Shown here piece after piece: positions 1 through 8,235 of a DNA stretch of 43,644 bases. The notes below the pieces were generated by a model. That model saw only the letters and a program-made list of their open reading frames with translations. It was not told the origin of the DNA and searched no databases. The stretch covers positions 1 through 43,644 of the forward strand of contig JAQSWG010000017.1 of assembly GCA_029266735.1 (NCBI GenBank). Direction: 5' to 3'. This DNA comes from Ornithinibacter sp. (lineage in GTDB: Bacteria > Actinomycetota > Actinomycetes > Actinomycetales > Dermatophilaceae). The position numbers and the translations under genes are program-made. Numbering within the stretch: position 1 is the stretch's first letter; the number at the start of each line of letters is the position of its first letter.

Positions 1-737
1 CCCACGGCGACGAGGGTCAGCAGGGCCGGTCCGAAGGCCTGCTCGTTGAGGGTCTTCAGCGCCCCGTCGAGGCCCTCTGCCTCCTCGGGGTTCGCGCGCC
101 ACGCGGCCACGAGGAAGAAGAAGCCGACGATCAGCAGGGCCACGCCCTTGGCGACGTAGCCGATCCGCCCGGCGTGGACGGCCCAGCCGCCCGGGTGCTC
201 GCGGAGGTCCCGGAGGAACTTCTTCGTCCATCCCTTGTGGATGTGGTAGCCGGCGATCCCCAGCACCACGAGACCGACGAGGCCAACGAGGATGCGACCG
301 CCCGGGTTCTCCATGAGGCCGGCCGTGAAGTCCTCGGTCTGCTCCTCGCTGGACCCGCCACCGCCACTCCATATCTGGAACGAGGTCCACGCGAAGAAGG
401 CATAGGCCACGCCCTTGCCCGCTGCCTTCGCCCGGTCCATCGCCTCGCCGCGGGTGATGACCGCCTCGAGGAACTGCCACAGCGCGAGCATGGCGAAACC
501 GATGACCGCGATCCAGAGGAGGATCGGACCGGTGCCGGAGTTGGCCATCGTCGACAGGGCGCCTGAGGCGTCCGCGCTCTCCGAGCCGCCCCCGATGCCC
601 CACGCGATCTTCAGGGCGATCCAGGCGATGAGGATGTGGAGGAGCCCGACGACGACGTAGCCGATCCGGGCTCCGAGCTCGAGGAGGCGGCTGTTGCCGA
701 CCTCACGGGCAGCGTTGGTGGTGTCGATAGTGTTCAT
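1..737 (-). CDS. DUF1206 family membrane protein (partial, 3' end off window)
   Basis: The reading frame runs leftwards from an ATG at 735-737 and leaves the window at base 1 without a stop, so about 245 residues are visible. The protein has repeated hydrophobic segments. Each block carries a Gly-Tyr or Lys-Gly pairing (GARIGYVVVGLLH, AAGKGVAYAFFAW, AGRIGYVAKGVALL), which is the recurrent pattern of the DUF1206 integral membrane family, normally about 270 residues. A Gly/Ser/Glu-rich loop lies between the second and third blocks. A GGTGAG sequence lies just upstream of the ATG. Function is unknown. It lies downstream of serS and the HAD gene on the same strand, 64 bp after the HAD stop, so read-through is possible. 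Confidence 0.85.
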   Translation of the reverse strand, partial: MNTIDTTNAAREVGNSRLLELGARIGYVVVGLLHILIAWIALKIAWGIGGGSESADASGALSTMANSGTGPILLWIAVIGFAMLALWQFLEAVITRGEAMDRAKAAGKGVAYAFFAWTSFQIWSGGGGSSEEQTEDFTAGLMENPGGRILVGLVGLVVLGIAGYHIHKGWTKKFLRDLREHPGGWAVHAGRIGYVAKGVALLIVGFFFLVAAWRANPEEAEGLDGALKTLNEQAFGPALLTLVAV

Positions 738-801
738 CCGCTCACCATCCCACCGACGGGGATGCCGGGACGTGTCCGGAGCGGACCGGTTCCTCGTGCG
801 A

Positions 802-1596
802 TCAGAGCAGGGCGCGAAGGACGCGCACCAGCCCGTCGTCGTCGACGTCGCCGGCCACCTCGTCGGCGGCCGCCTTGACCTCGTCGGGCGCGTTGCCCAT
901 GGCCACCCCCCGCGCCGCCCAGCGCAGCATCTCGAGGTCATTGCGCTGGTCACCCACGGCGACCGTGTGCATCGGCTCCACCTGGAGCCTGCGCCGCACT
1001 CCCTCCAGGGCCGCGCCCTTGGAGACGCCCTCCGGGTTGATGTCGAGCCACGCGCTCCACCCGACGGCGTACTCGACGCCGTGGAGACCGATCTGCTCGG
1101 TGCGCTCGAGGAACTCCTCGCTCGTGCTCGTGGGGTCGCGAAGGGTCAGGCGGGTGACCGGGGTGGCCATGAGCTCATCGAAGGACACGATTCGGGGGTT
1201 CCCGTCGAGCTCGCCGTCCGGGAACGGCGCCGTGACCTTGAACCCGACCCCGAGCTCCTCGACGGCGATGAGGGCCGACGGGAAGTGTTCGCGGAGGACC
1301 CGCAAGGCGGGTGCGGGGTCGAAGGTCACCGCGTCGATGATCTCGTACCCGGTGTCGAGTGCAGGGTCGAGCCGCAGGGTGACCGCACCGTTGGCGCACA
1401 CGGCATACCCCGTGGTGATGCCCAGGCGGTCGAGGACCGGCAACGTGCCGACGATGGCGCGACCGGTCGCGATGGTGACGTGGTGCCCGGCGTCGGCGAC
1501 GTCCCGGACGACCTCACGCACCGCGGGCGAGAGCTCGCCCTCGTGGTTGACCGTCGTGCCGTCGATGTCGAGCGCGACGAGATGTGGAGTGGTCAT
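802..1596 (-). CDS. HAD-superfamily phosphatase (Cof type)
   Basis: This is a 264-residue cytoplasmic hydrolase of the HAD Cof-type (IIB cap) class, which usually dephosphorylates sugar phosphates or other small metabolites. Motif I is LDIDGTT near the N-terminus (Asp10 nucleophile, Asp12 acid/base). Motif II is TIATGR and motif IV is GDQRNDLEM near the C-terminus. The ATG at 1594-1596 overlaps the serS stop as ATGA, so translation is coupled to serS. A longer in-frame opening upstream exists only because it lies antisense-free inside the serS 3' end. The serS-HAD pairing is common in Actinobacteria. The substrate cannot be read from the sequence. Confidence 0.9.
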   Translation of the reverse strand: MTTPHLVALDIDGTTVNHEGELSPAVREVVRDVADAGHHVTIATGRAIVGTLPVLDRLGITTGYAVCANGAVTLRLDPALDTGYEIIDAVTFDPAPALRVLREHFPSALIAVEELGVGFKVTAPFPDGELDGNPRIVSFDELMATPVTRLTLRDPTSTSEEFLERTEQIGLHGVEYAVGWSAWLDINPEGVSKGAALEGVRRRLQVEPMHTVAVGDQRNDLEMLRWAARGVAMGNAPDEVKAAADEVAGDVDDDGLVRVLRALL

Positions 1597-2858
1597 CGCC
1601 GCCGGAGGACGTCGAGCCCGACCCGGGACCGCAGCGCGTCCGGCACGACGACCGAACCGTCGGCCTGCTGGTGGTTCTCGAGGAGGGCGACGAGCCACCG
1701 GGTCGTCGCGAGGGTGCCGTTGAGCGTGGCGGCGACCTCGTTGCCGGCGTCCCCCTTGACCCGCGTGCCCAGACGCCGTGCCTGGAAGGTCGTGCAGTTG
1801 GAGGTCGACGTGAGCTCACGGTAGCGACCCTGGGTGGGCACCCATCCCTCGCAGTCGAACTTGCGAGCAGCCGGGCCCCCGAGGTCACCGGCCGCGGTGT
1901 CGATGATGCGGTACGGCACCTCGATCGTCGCCAGCATGTCCTGCTCCATGTCGAGGAGCCGCCGGTGCTCGGCCGCGGCGTCCTCGAGCCGGCAGTAGAC
2001 GAACATCTCGATCTTGTTGAACTGGTGGACGCGGATGATGCCGCGGGTGTCCTTGCCGTAGGAGCCGGCCTCCCGGCGGTAGCAGGTGGACTGCCCGGCA
2101 TACCGCAGAGGGCCGGCCGACAGGTCGAGGATCTCGTCGGCGTGGTAGCCGGCGAGCGCGACCTCAGAGGTTCCCGTGAGGTAGAGGTCGTCGGCGTCGA
2201 CGCGGTAGACCTCGTCGGCGTGGTGGTCGAGGAAGCCCGCGCCCGCCATCACCTCGCTCTTGACGAGTGTCGGGGTGATGAGCGGGACGAACCCGGCCGC
2301 GATGGCCCTCTCCATCGCGAGGCCGAGCAGGGCCATCTCGAGGCGCGCGCCCACGCCCTTGAGGAAGTAGAACCGGGCCCCCGACACCTTGGCCCCGCGC
2401 TCCATGTCGACGGCGTCGAGCGCCTCGGCCAGGGCCAGGTGGTCGCGCGGCTCGAAGCCCTCGGCGGCGAAGTCCCGCGGCTGCCCGACGGTCTCGAGCA
2501 CGGCGTAGTCGTCCTCGCCACCGCTCGGGACGCCCGGCTCGACGACGTTGCCGATGGTGCGCAACAGCGCGTCGAGCTCGGCCTGCGCCTCGTCGGCGGC
2601 GGCCTGCAGGGACTTGACCTCGGTGGACATCTCGCGGGTGCGGGCCAGCAGGGCCTGCTTCTCGTCGCCCTGCGCCTTCGCGACGTCCTTGCCCATCGAC
2701 TTCTGCTCCGCCCTCAGGCGTTCGTATGCCGTGAGCGAGCTGCGGCGGCGCTCCTCGGCGGCGCGGATGGCGTCGACGACGCCCTCGTCCTCCCCCCGGG
2801 CACGCTGGCTGGCGCGGACGAGGTCAGGGTCCTCGCGGATCAGCTTGATGTCGATCAC
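1593..2858 (-). CDS. serS: seryl-tRNA synthetase
   Basis: This is a 421-residue class II aminoacyl-tRNA synthetase that charges tRNA-Ser and tRNA-Sec with serine in the cytoplasm. The N-terminal ~110 residues form the tRNA-binding coiled-coil arm ([18 protein letters not shown] then Ala/Glu-rich helices). The catalytic core follows, with [15 protein letters not shown], a motif 2 region ending in [10 protein letters not shown], and a motif 3 region near the C-terminus ([18 protein letters not shown]). Length is normal for the family. The start is GTG at 2856-2858. No Shine-Dalgarno is present, but TACACT (complement of 2865-2870) lies six bases upstream, so the message is probably leaderless. 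The stop overlaps the HAD phosphatase start. Confidence 0.97.
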   Translation of the reverse strand: MIDIKLIREDPDLVRASQRARGEDEGVVDAIRAAEERRRSSLTAYERLRAEQKSMGKDVAKAQGDEKQALLARTREMSTEVKSLQAAADEAQAELDALLRTIGNVVEPGVPSGGEDDYAVLETVGQPRDFAAEGFEPRDHLALAEALDAVDMERGAKVSGARFYFLKGVGARLEMALLGLAMERAIAAGFVPLITPTLVKSEVMAGAGFLDHHADEVYRVDADDLYLTGTSEVALAGYHADEILDLSAGPLRYAGQSTCYRREAGSYGKDTRGIIRVHQFNKIEMFVYCRLEDAAAEHRRLLDMEQDMLATIEVPYRIIDTAAGDLGGPAARKFDCEGWVPTQGRYRELTSTSNCTTFQARRLGTRVKGDAGNEVAATLNGTLATTRWLVALLENHQQADGSVVVPDALRSRVGLDVLRRR

Positions 2859-2864
2859 CCGCGG

Positions 2865-2870
2865 AGTGTA
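2865..2870 (-). promoter_or_regulatory. -10 box of leaderless serS promoter
   Basis: TACACT on the minus strand, six bases before the serS GTG, with no ribosome-binding site between. Transcription should begin at or next to the start codon. Confidence 0.55.
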
Positions 2871-2921
2871 GCGACGCGGCGAGGGGAGGCATCGCAGGAG
2901 TCATCCGCGCTGCCGGGGGCT

Positions 2922-2962
2922 GGCCACCGGCCCTTCACGCCCACGATGAAGGGCCACTGGCC
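2922..2962 (-). terminator. stem-loop terminator after the LysE-type gene
   Basis: Two 16-base arms (2922-2937 and 2947-2962) pair at 14 of 16 positions around a 9-base loop. The hairpin lies about 40 bp after the LysE-type stop and upstream of serS, so it would end minus-strand transcription from the DinB/antiporter/LysE operon. There is no clear U-tract, as is usual in high-GC Actinobacteria. Confidence 0.6.
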
Positions 2963-2999
2963 GCCTCTCGGCGCCCCTATGGCCCACCGCAGTTCAGGG

Positions 3000-3587
3000 T
3001 CAGTCGGCGCGGCCGGAGAACAACAGACCCGTGCCGAGGCCGACCATCATGAGGCCGCCGACGCCCCCGACCCGCTCCATCCGCCGCGGGGAGGAGGCGA
3101 ACCAGTCCCGCGCCCGGCTCGCCACCAGCGCGACGGAGCCGTCGAGGACGATCGCCAGCACGGCGAAGATCGCCCCGAGCGCGACGAGCTGGCTCCACAC
3201 CGGCCCGGCGGGGTCGACGAACTGCGGGAGCAGGGCCGCGAAGAAGACGACGGTCTTGGGGTTGGTCACTCCGACGACGTACCCGGCTCGCACCGCGTGC
3301 AGAGAGGGCGTCATTGCCGACACACCGGAGTGGAATGCCTCGGCCACGGCCCGGCGGTGCCGGACGGCCTGCACCCCCAGCCACAGCAGGTAGCCGGCGC
3401 CGATCACCTTGAGCACCGTGTAGGCGGTGGCGCTCGCCGCGATGAGGGGACCGAGCCCGAGCGCCAGTCCGCAGATCTGGGTGAGGATGCCGAGCGCGTT
3501 GCCGACGACGGTGAGCAGCGCCTCCCGCCGGCCGCTGGCGGCATACCGCTCAGTGTGACGGGGCGGCGTCCTCCGGCGCATCGGCAT
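3000..3587 (-). CDS. LysE/RhtB-type translocator, N-terminally shortened
   Basis: The frame encodes 195 residues that from about residue 20 match the LysE/RhtB amino-acid exporter family. Visible features are GRREALLTVVGNALG, several hydrophobic helices, and the conserved mid-protein VGVTNPKTVVFFAALLPQF. Complete members begin with a hydrophobic first helix ending in a Pro-Gly-Pro motif. Here that helix and motif are absent, and the first ~18 residues are basic and polar. The ATG (3585-3587) lies inside the 3' end of the antiporter gene, with a 38-bp overlap in another frame, so there is no room for the missing helix. Either a deletion fused the two genes, leaving a non-functional exporter, or this is an unusual five-helix form. 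Confidence 0.75.
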   Translation of the reverse strand: MPMRRRTPPRHTERYAASGRREALLTVVGNALGILTQICGLALGLGPLIAASATAYTVLKVIGAGYLLWLGVQAVRHRRAVAEAFHSGVSAMTPSLHAVRAGYVVGVTNPKTVVFFAALLPQFVDPAGPVWSQLVALGAIFAVLAIVLDGSVALVASRARDWFASSPRRMERVGGVGGLMMVGLGTGLLFSGRAD

Positions 3588-4896
3588 TCCGGGCGGGCTC
3601 CTCCGGGCGCTCGTCCTCGAGGCGGCTCATCACCGGCGTGGCGAGGATGCCGTGCAGCAGCACCGAGAGGGCGATGGTGAAGCCGACCGTGGACCACAGC
3701 CACCGCTCCTCCGGGAACGAGGCCGCACCCGCGGCGTAGGCCACGTAGTAGATGGAGCCGACGCCCCGCACGCCGAAGAACGCGACGGCCAGGCGCTCGC
3801 GATGGGAGAGTCCCGCGTCGCCGACCTGCGTGCGGTGCCCGAGGAAGGAGAGGTAGCCCGCCACCGGCCGGATGACGAGGACGAGGGCGAAGCCGACGAC
3901 GACGCCCCGCCAGTCGAGCTGCGCGAGGAGCCCGTTGGTGAACGAGAACCCGAGGCCGAGGAGGACGACGAGCGTGAGGAGGATCTCCAGGCGCTGGATG
4001 ACCTCGTGCATGTGGCGGTGGTACTCGTGGGCCCGCTCGACCGAGCGCACGGTGAGGGCGCACGCGAACACCGCGAGGAAGCCGTAGCCGCCCGCGGCCT
4101 CCGCGGCTCCGTAGGCGGTGAGCAGCGCCGCGAGGGCGAGCAGCGGCTCGCCCACCTCGGCGAGCCGGAGTGAGCGCGCCGGCGCACGGAACGCCAGCCG
4201 CGCCATGCCCCAGCCGACCGCCACCCCGACGAGGGTGCCCACGACGACCTTCCCGACGAGCTCCCAGGCGAGCCAGCCGGGCAGCCACTCCCAGACGGAC
4301 CCGGCGGTGGCGAGGAAGATCGCGGCGTACACGAAGGGGAAGGCGAGCCCGTCGTTGAGTCCCGCCTCGCTCGTCAGGGCGAAACGCACCTCGTCGGTCT
4401 CGTCGATCTCCTCCGCGTCCTCGACCTCACCCTCCAGGGTGGGTCCCTCGACCTGGACGTCGGAGGCCAGGACCGGGTCCGTGGGCGCCAGGGCCGCCCC
4501 GAGGAGCAGAGCCGCCGGCGCGGCGATCCCCAGCGGGCCCCACGCGAGCAGGGCGACGGCGGCGATGGTCAGCGGCATGGCGATCCCAAGCAGTCGCCAC
4601 GCCGGCGACCACGCGCGCCACGAGGACCGGCTGCTCCACCGCAGCGGACGGTCCAGCGCGAGGCCGACGCCCATGAGGGCCACGAGGACCGTCACCTCGG
4701 TGAGGTGCTCGATGACGGGTCGGACCTCCACCGGGTCCAGCTGCACGTCCCGGGCCATCGGCAGCAGGCCGACGAGCATGCCGGTCGCGACGAGGACGAT
4801 GGGCGCCGACAGCGCCCACCGGTGGAGGAGCTGAGGCAGCACCGCGGCCAGGAGCAGGGACCCCCCGAGGAGGAGGTAGACCAGCTCGGCCTTCAC
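3550..4896 (-). CDS. cation:proton antiporter (NhaP/CPA1-like)
   Basis: This is a 448-residue polytopic membrane protein of the CPA1 Na+(K+)/H+ antiporter family. About a dozen hydrophobic segments are visible. The ion-site motif APTDPVLASDV falls near residue 160 and SEAGLNDGLAFP follows. Between them lies a strikingly acidic stretch (EGEVEDAEEIDETDEV). A later FGVRGVGSIYY matches the conserved C-terminal antiporter segment, and a charged tail ends the protein. The start is GTG at 4894-4896, overlapping the upstream DinB-like stop as GTGA, and is supported by an immediately following hydrophobic helix. It is predicted to exchange Na+ or K+ for protons for pH or salt homeostasis. Confidence 0.9.
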   Translation of the reverse strand: MKAELVYLLLGGSLLLAAVLPQLLHRWALSAPIVLVATGMLVGLLPMARDVQLDPVEVRPVIEHLTEVTVLVALMGVGLALDRPLRWSSRSSWRAWSPAWRLLGIAMPLTIAAVALLAWGPLGIAAPAALLLGAALAPTDPVLASDVQVEGPTLEGEVEDAEEIDETDEVRFALTSEAGLNDGLAFPFVYAAIFLATAGSVWEWLPGWLAWELVGKVVVGTLVGVAVGWGMARLAFRAPARSLRLAEVGEPLLALAALLTAYGAAEAAGGYGFLAVFACALTVRSVERAHEYHRHMHEVIQRLEILLTLVVLLGLGFSFTNGLLAQLDWRGVVVGFALVLVIRPVAGYLSFLGHRTQVGDAGLSHRERLAVAFFGVRGVGSIYYVAYAAGAASFPEERWLWSTVGFTIALSVLLHGILATPVMSRLEDERPEEPARNADAPEDAAPSH

Positions 4897-5477
4897 GGAA
4901 GCGCGATCCCGACGTCCCGGAGATGGTGTGCGAGGTCGTGGAGCACGTACTGCCCGAGGGTGAGCACGGTGAACTCCGACCCGTTCGAACGGAGACCGGT
5001 GCGATCCCACGCAGCTGCCGGCACCCCGGCGAAGGCCCCGGCGAGGGCCGCCGCGGCCTCGGTGACCTCACGCCCGACGAGGGCCGGATCCTGTTCGCCG
5101 TACCGCTCGGTGACGGCGGTCTCGTCCTGGTCCCAGTTGGGGAAGGTCGGGGCGTCCTCGCTGAGCATGAGCCGAAGGCGGCGTTCGAAGATCCGGCACA
5201 CGTCGCGGACGTGGCACCCGTACTCCAACGGCGACCAGGTCCCCGGGTCCGGCCGGGTGGCCGCGCCGGGGCGTGCGAGGACGTCGGGCCAGGGGTCGGT
5301 GTATGCCGTGACCAAGGTCGCGATGTCCTCCCCTGCGACCGCCGCGGCCTGGAATCCGCACTCCGCACACCGCTCGCGCAGCGTCCACGTCCAGTCCTTG
5401 TCATCGGGCACCAGAGCATTGGAAGCGGGGGGCCCGGCCGTCTCGCCCGAGCGGTCGTCGGCGGGCGTCTGCGTCAT
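4893..5477 (-). CDS. DinB-like (DinB/mycothiol-dependent fold) protein
   Basis: A 194-residue cytoplasmic protein of the DinB/YfiT four-helix superfamily. It has WSPLEYGCHVRDVCRIFERR in the middle and YVLHDLAHHLRDVGIAL at the end. The His residues in GCHVRD and LAHHLRD sit where the family places its metal ligands. The start (ATG 5475-5477) is chosen because TAGTCT (complement of 5485-5490) lies seven bases upstream, indicating a leaderless message; longer in-frame extensions are Arg/Pro-rich and unlikely. It heads the operon DinB-antiporter-LysE, with GTGA coupling to the antiporter. Family members are often thiol-dependent transferases or isomerases. The reaction here is unknown. Confidence 0.85.
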   Translation of the reverse strand: MTQTPADDRSGETAGPPASNALVPDDKDWTWTLRERCAECGFQAAAVAGEDIATLVTAYTDPWPDVLARPGAATRPDPGTWSPLEYGCHVRDVCRIFERRLRLMLSEDAPTFPNWDQDETAVTERYGEQDPALVGREVTEAAAALAGAFAGVPAAAWDRTGLRSNGSEFTVLTLGQYVLHDLAHHLRDVGIALP

Positions 5478-5484
5478 GGGCCGA

Positions 5485-5490
5485 AGACTA
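5485..5490 (-). promoter_or_regulatory. -10 box, leaderless DinB-like gene
   Basis: TAGTCT on the minus strand, seven bases before the ATG at 5477. It lies only 30 bp from the opposing -10 at 5521-5526, so the two divergent promoters share their upstream region. Confidence 0.55.
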
Positions 5491-5520
5491 CGCAGGTCCG
5501 GTGGGCGGGGCCCGGTGCTG

Positions 5521-5526
5521 TACCTT
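5521..5526 (+). promoter_or_regulatory. -10 box, leaderless lipid-kinase gene
   Basis: TACCTT, seven bases before the GTG at 5534, with no Shine-Dalgarno. It faces away from the -10 of the DinB-like gene. Confidence 0.55.
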
Positions 5527-5533
5527 CCACTCT

Positions 5534-6667
5534 GTGTCGGACCGATGGTGGTGGTGGGCGGGCGTCGCCGTTGCGGTCCTCCTCGCCGGCGTCGGCCTGT
5601 GGCTGCTCCTGTCCGCCCGGTCGGGCAGCCGTCGTGCTCGTGCGGGCCGCCCGACCCGCGCGACCTTCCGCCGCGAGGACGCGGAGGCGGCCCCACCTGC
5701 GCGCAAGCGGCTCGCCGTGGTCCTCAACCCCACGAAGATGAACGGCTGGGGTGACGTCCAGGGGAGGATCGCCGCTGTCTGCGAAGGGCAGGGGTGGGCC
5801 GAGCCGCTGTTCCTGGAGACCGAGGAGAACGACGTCGGCTTCGGGCAGACCCGAGCCGCGCTCAGGGAGGGGGTCGACGTCATCTGCGCGTTCGGCGGCG
5901 ACGGCACGGTGCGCGCGGTGGCCCAGGAGATGGTCGGCTCGGGTGTCCCGATGGGCCTGCTCCCGGGGGGCACCGGGAACCTCCTCGCCCGCAACCTCGA
6001 GGTGCCGACGGACGACCTCGAGTGGGCCGTGGCCGTCGCCATGGCCGGCCGCAACCGGCACATCGACGTGGGCTGGCTCACCCTGGACCCCAGTGAGGCT
6101 CATCTCGGCGAGCACGTCGGCGAGGGGGCGAGCGAAGGTCGACGACGCCACATCTTCCTCGTCATGGCGGGCCTCGGGCTCGACGCCGCCATCATGGAGG
6201 AGACCTCCGAGACGCTCAAGGCGCGCATCGGGTGGACGGCCTACGTGCCGGCCGGCTTCAAGAACCTCCTCGTCGAGCGTTTCAAGGCGCGGCTCACCCT
6301 GGACGGCGGCCCACCCTCGACCGTGCGGGCGCGCACCGTGCTCGTCGGGAACTGCGGCAAGCTCACCGGCGGCATCAACCTCATGCCGGACGCCGAACCC
6401 GACGACGGCACCCTCGACGTCGTCATCATCGCCCCGAAGGGACTCACGGCGTGGGTGTCGGTCGCCGCACGCGTCATCACCAAGAGCCAGCGCTCGACCC
6501 GCACCCTGGACCGCTACCGGTGCCAGTCGGTCGGCGTGCGGGTGGACCACGAGCAGATGGTCGAGCTGGACGGCGACATCATCGGTGAGGCCACGCACAT
6601 CGAGATCGACGTCCAACCACGGGGGCTCATCGTGCGCGTGGAGGCGGGGGGACCGACACCGGCCTGA
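5534..6667 (+). CDS. diacylglycerol kinase-family lipid kinase
   Basis: A 377-residue lipid kinase of the DAGK catalytic family (YegS/DgkB/LCB5-like), which phosphorylates diacylglycerol or a related lipid using ATP. The N-terminus has one membrane helix (WWWWAGVAVAVLLAG), then an Arg-rich linker. The catalytic domain follows, with VVLNPTK, the nucleotide-binding GGDGT at residues 121-125 and LLPGGTGNLLARNL. The C-terminal beta-domain ends with the conserved VELDGDIIGE. The start is GTG at 5534, set by the -10 seven bases upstream; the ATG at 5501 would place translation upstream of the promoter. It converges on zwf with only 12 bp between stops. Confidence 0.92.
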   Translation: MSDRWWWWAGVAVAVLLAGVGLWLLLSARSGSRRARAGRPTRATFRREDAEAAPPARKRLAVVLNPTKMNGWGDVQGRIAAVCEGQGWAEPLFLETEENDVGFGQTRAALREGVDVICAFGGDGTVRAVAQEMVGSGVPMGLLPGGTGNLLARNLEVPTDDLEWAVAVAMAGRNRHIDVGWLTLDPSEAHLGEHVGEGASEGRRRHIFLVMAGLGLDAAIMEETSETLKARIGWTAYVPAGFKNLLVERFKARLTLDGGPPSTVRARTVLVGNCGKLTGGINLMPDAEPDDGTLDVVIIAPKGLTAWVSVAARVITKSQRSTRTLDRYRCQSVGVRVDHEQMVELDGDIIGEATHIEIDVQPRGLIVRVEAGGPTPA

Positions 6668-6679
6668 ACCGAACCGCGG

Positions 6680-8110
6680 CTAGAACTTCCGCTCGCGCCA
6701 CTGCCGCTCGAAGGGCAGCCGCCACGTGTAGGGCGCGATGAGCTGGTGGATCTGGTTCGGTCCCCACGTGCCCTGGCCGTAGGGGCGCACCGGCGGCGGG
6801 TCGTCGAGCAGCGGCTGGGAGATCTCCCAGAGCCGCTCGATGCCGGTGGCCGAGGTGAAGAGCGTGCGGTCGCCGCGGGCGGCGTCGTAGATGAGCCGCT
6901 CGTAGGCCTCGAGGACGGCTCCCGCCCACGACGTCTCGTGCATGGAGAACTGCATGGACAGCTTGTCCAGCCGGAACCCCGGGCCCGGTCGCTTGCCGTA
7001 GAACGAGAGGGACATCTTCGACTTGTCGGCGAGGTCGAAGGTGAGGTGGTCGGGGCCGTTGTCGCCGACGCCGGAGCCCGGGGGGAACATCGACTGGGGA
7101 GGCTCCCGGAAGGCGATCGAGATGATGCGTGCCCCCTCCGCCATCCGCTTGCCGGTCCGCAGGTAGAAAGGGACGCCAGCCCACCGCCAGTTGTCGACGA
7201 AGCACTTCAGTGCCACGAACGTCTCGGTGTCGGAGTCGCCGGCGACTCCGGGTTCGTCGTGGTAGCCGGTGTACTGACCGCGCACCACGTCGCTCGTCCT
7301 GATCGGCTGCATGGACCGGAAGACCTTGTTCTTCTCCCGGCTGATCGCCCCTGGTTCCAACGAGGTCGGCGGCTCCATCGCCGTGAACGCCATGATCTGG
7401 AAGAGGTGGGTCACCACCATGTCGCGGTAGGCGCCGGTGTTCTCGTAGAAGTCCGCCCGTTGGGTCAGCCCCAGGGTCTCCGGCACGTCGATCTCGATGT
7501 GGGAGATGTTGTTGCGGTGCCAGATCGGCTCGAAGAGCCCGTTGGCGAACCGGAACGCGAGGATGTTCTGGGCGGGCTCCTTCCCGAGGAAGTGGTCGAT
7601 CCGGAAGATCTGGTCCTCCTCGAACACGTCGTGCAGCTGGGCGTTGAGGGCCACCGCCGAGGCGTAGTCGGTGCCGAAGGGCTTCTCCATGACGACGCGG
7701 CTGCGGGCCACGAGATCGGCCTCGCCGATCATCCGCACCGCTGCCAGGGCGGCCTTGGGAGGCACCGAGAGGTAGTGGAGCCGCTGGTCCACTGTGCCGG
7801 GGAGCTCCTCCTCGGCGCGGTGCACGGCCTCCTTCAGCATGATCGGACCCGCGGACAGCGGCACGTAGTCGAGTCTCTTGGCGAACTCGTGCCAGTCGGG
7901 GTCGCTCATCTCACGGGTGCTGTGCTCGCGGATGGCGACGAGGGCCAGGTCACGGAAGGCGTCGGGGTTGAGGTCGTCGAGAGAGGTGCCGACCACCCGC
8001 AGGTCGTCGACGAGGCCGGACTGGAAGAGGTGCAGCAGCCCCGGGATGAGCTTGCGCTTGGCCAGGTCACCGCTGGCGCCGAAGAGGACGACGGTCGTGG
8101 GCGCGGTCAT
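6680..8110 (-). CDS. zwf: glucose-6-phosphate 1-dehydrogenase
   Basis: A 476-residue NADP-dependent enzyme oxidising glucose 6-phosphate to 6-phosphogluconolactone, the entry of the oxidative pentose phosphate pathway. The N-terminal nucleotide fold starts with VVLFGASGDLAKRK (Gly11 to Leu16). The substrate and catalytic motif RIDHFLGKEPAQN lies at about residues 170-182, with the catalytic His around 173. Length is normal. The ATG at 8108-8110 is preferred; a GTG two codons earlier is possible. No leaderless -10 is obvious. Unlike the usual tkt-tal-zwf-opcA cluster of Actinobacteria, no partner genes flank it, so this may be a second copy or a relocated gene. It diverges from metP. Confidence 0.96.
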   Translation of the reverse strand: MTAPTTVVLFGASGDLAKRKLIPGLLHLFQSGLVDDLRVVGTSLDDLNPDAFRDLALVAIREHSTREMSDPDWHEFAKRLDYVPLSAGPIMLKEAVHRAEEELPGTVDQRLHYLSVPPKAALAAVRMIGEADLVARSRVVMEKPFGTDYASAVALNAQLHDVFEEDQIFRIDHFLGKEPAQNILAFRFANGLFEPIWHRNNISHIEIDVPETLGLTQRADFYENTGAYRDMVVTHLFQIMAFTAMEPPTSLEPGAISREKNKVFRSMQPIRTSDVVRGQYTGYHDEPGVAGDSDTETFVALKCFVDNWRWAGVPFYLRTGKRMAEGARIISIAFREPPQSMFPPGSGVGDNGPDHLTFDLADKSKMSLSFYGKRPGPGFRLDKLSMQFSMHETSWAGAVLEAYERLIYDAARGDRTLFTSATGIERLWEISQPLLDDPPPVRPYGQGTWGPNQIHQLIAPYTWRLPFERQWRERKF

Positions 8111-8235
8111 GAGCACAGCCTGACACGATGCGCTCCCCGCGCACCGGGGCGTTGACGTCGAATGCGCGTCGCCTCGCCATCCCCGACGGCTCGCGAGATG
8201 CTGTTCGCACCACCCGACCGGCCGAGCGAGGTTCG

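Noticed and set aside
1584-3680. Very long forward open frame (698 codons) across serS
   Set aside because: It is antisense to serS and the LysE-type gene, with Arg/Gly/His-rich composition typical of high-GC shadow frames.
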